Shown here in pieces: positions 63,306-64,000 of a stretch of 64,000 bases of DNA; positions within the stretch are counted from its first letter, which is position 1, and every line of letters starts with the position of its first letter. The position numbers and the translations under genes are program-made. The notes beneath the pieces were generated by a model. That model did no database searches. It was given only the letters and a program-made list of their open reading frames with translations, and was not told where the DNA came from. The stretch covers positions 3,120,001 to 3,184,000 of the forward strand of contig NZ_JAIZBH010000001.1 of the NCBI RefSeq assembly GCF_022267375.1, given 5' to 3'. The DNA is from Leptospira sanjuanensis (GTDB taxonomy: Bacteria; Spirochaetota; Leptospiria; Leptospirales; Leptospiraceae).

Positions 63306-64000
63306 TCAAGGAGCCATTTCGTACGCGTCTTTGTAAGAATAAACCTTTTCACAAACGCGGTTAAAAAGCGCTTCATCCTCTTCCGGTTTAAAGATCATCG
63401 CGAGACATTTTTCCATCTGTGCCTTGGTACTGCTTCTCTTTGAATAAAGTTGAAGCGCGTATTTTGAAAAGTCGCGGACCATAAAATCGAAAATCTGGCT
63501 CAATAGATCGTCCTCTACCTTCTCGATCGCGGCGTTTTCAATCAAAAGCTGACCATAAGCGACTAAAGTAAAAAGTTCTCCGAGAATAAGCATAAAATCC
63601 AGATCCTTGGACTGTTTAGAATCCGGCGGAGTGTTTTTCAGAAAGTCTTTCAAAACCTCGATCTGTTTTCTGAAAATCTTTACGTTCGGAAGATTCACGC
63701 TCGCATACACTTCGTTGTAATCCGGAAAAGTGATCTTTTCAAAACCTTTGGAAGTCGTTCCTTGATTGAAAAGGAAGTCGTCATTTTGAAAGCCGTCCAT
63801 CTTCGGAATTTTCGGAAGCGAAGAATTCGGTTCGAAGAAATAATTGTTCATGAACTTAATGATCAAGGCCATGTTTACATGCGCCGTTCCTTCAAGCTTA
63901 GGAAGACCGCGGATGTCTTTGGCGGCCATTTCGAAATACATGTTCTTCTCGAAACCTTTTGCTGCGATCACGTCCCAAAGAAGATTGATAACTTCTTCTC
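63306..64000 (-). CDS. acyl-CoA dehydrogenase-like protein, C-terminal part
   Basis: The frame stays open to the right edge, so only the last 230 or so residues are visible and the start lies outside. AAKDIRGLPKLEGTAHVNMALIIKFMNNYFFEP matches the C-terminal helical domain of acyl-CoA dehydrogenases (RDIRGL...EGTAHVN). The extension after it (DYNEVYASVNLPNVKIFRKQIEVL and further helices) fits the larger acyl-CoA dehydrogenase forms. Role probably in beta-oxidation. The stop is flanked by the 24-base repeat. Confidence 0.75.
   Translation of the reverse strand, partial: EEVINLLWDVIAAKGFEKNMYFEMAAKDIRGLPKLEGTAHVNMALIIKFMNNYFFEPNSSLPKIPKMDGFQNDDFLFNQGTTSKGFEKITFPDYNEVYASVNLPNVKIFRKQIEVLKDFLKNTPPDSKQSKDLDFMLILGELFTLVAYGQLLIENAAIEKVEDDLLSQIFDFMVRDFSKYALQLYSKRSSTKAQMEKCLAMIFKPEEDEALFNRVCEKVYSYKDAYEMAP

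Overview
The window comes from a Leptospira chromosome (Spirochaetes). It carries the porin gene ompL1, a LruC lipoprotein, leptospiral lipoprotein families (DUF1554, DUF1566), a DUF1564 protein and lipoboxes of the loose spirochaetal type. The close match of OmpL1 to what I remember of the pathogenic-clade porin points to a pathogenic (P1-type) species. Base composition looks higher in GC than L. interrogans; this is a judgement by eye, not a computed value. No tRNA, rRNA, CRISPR array, phage or intact insertion sequence was seen.

Layout. 0-3.1 kb: end of a DsbA-like gene, a holin-4-type membrane protein, a TPR protein, then a 2-isopropylmalate synthase gene preceded by a leucine attenuator with its own leader peptide. 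3.3-7.4 kb: RND efflux pump and TetR regulator. 7.5-11.3 kb: an AT-richer accessory stretch with two lipoproteins, an alpha/beta hydrolase, a DUF1564 protein and repeat-rich DNA. 11.4-20.3 kb: thiolase, two unknown proteins, a DUF2804-Rof-acyltransferase group, aldo/keto reductase and TruD. 20.3-27.5 kb: a MarR/DoxX pair with three matching operator-like boxes, then a GMC oxidoreductase, GNAT, VOC, HI0933-type flavoprotein, a second DoxX, pirin and SRPBCC proteins. 27.6-33.6 kb: a hybrid histidine kinase, then an ilvB-ilvN-trpE-trpG operon read leftward behind a Val/Leu/Trp-rich leader peptide and terminator. 33.8-37.1 kb: Tpx, a zinc alcohol dehydrogenase with palindromic operators, and an aldehyde dehydrogenase. 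37.6-42.6 kb: an ATPase-HDOD protein, LruC and a NarL-type two-component pair. 43.0-47.4 kb: an MSEP-CTERM-like protein with its exosortase. 47.4-52.9 kb: a tightly coupled cyclase-FecR-FN3-DUF1554 operon. 53-58.3 kb: YHS protein, MscS channel, UbiA-like protein, CarF/TMEM189-type desaturase, SDR and FAH-family enzymes. 58.8-60.5 kb: thiC under a TPP riboswitch. 61-63.1 kb: ompL1 and a tandem paralogue. The window ends inside an acyl-CoA dehydrogenase-type gene.

How the parts fit. Three amino-acid or cofactor loci (leuA, ilvB-ilvN-trpE-trpG, thiC) are each controlled by premature transcription termination, and both amino-acid leaders can be folded by hand into mutually exclusive terminator and antiterminator forms. 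The most notable is the ilvB leader: its control-codon run mixes Val, Leu and Trp, and the operon behind it makes both branched-chain amino acids and anthranilate for tryptophan. A short dispersed palindrome-like repeat (core GTGGGAACTC or its complement) occurs at least 17 times, mostly between genes.
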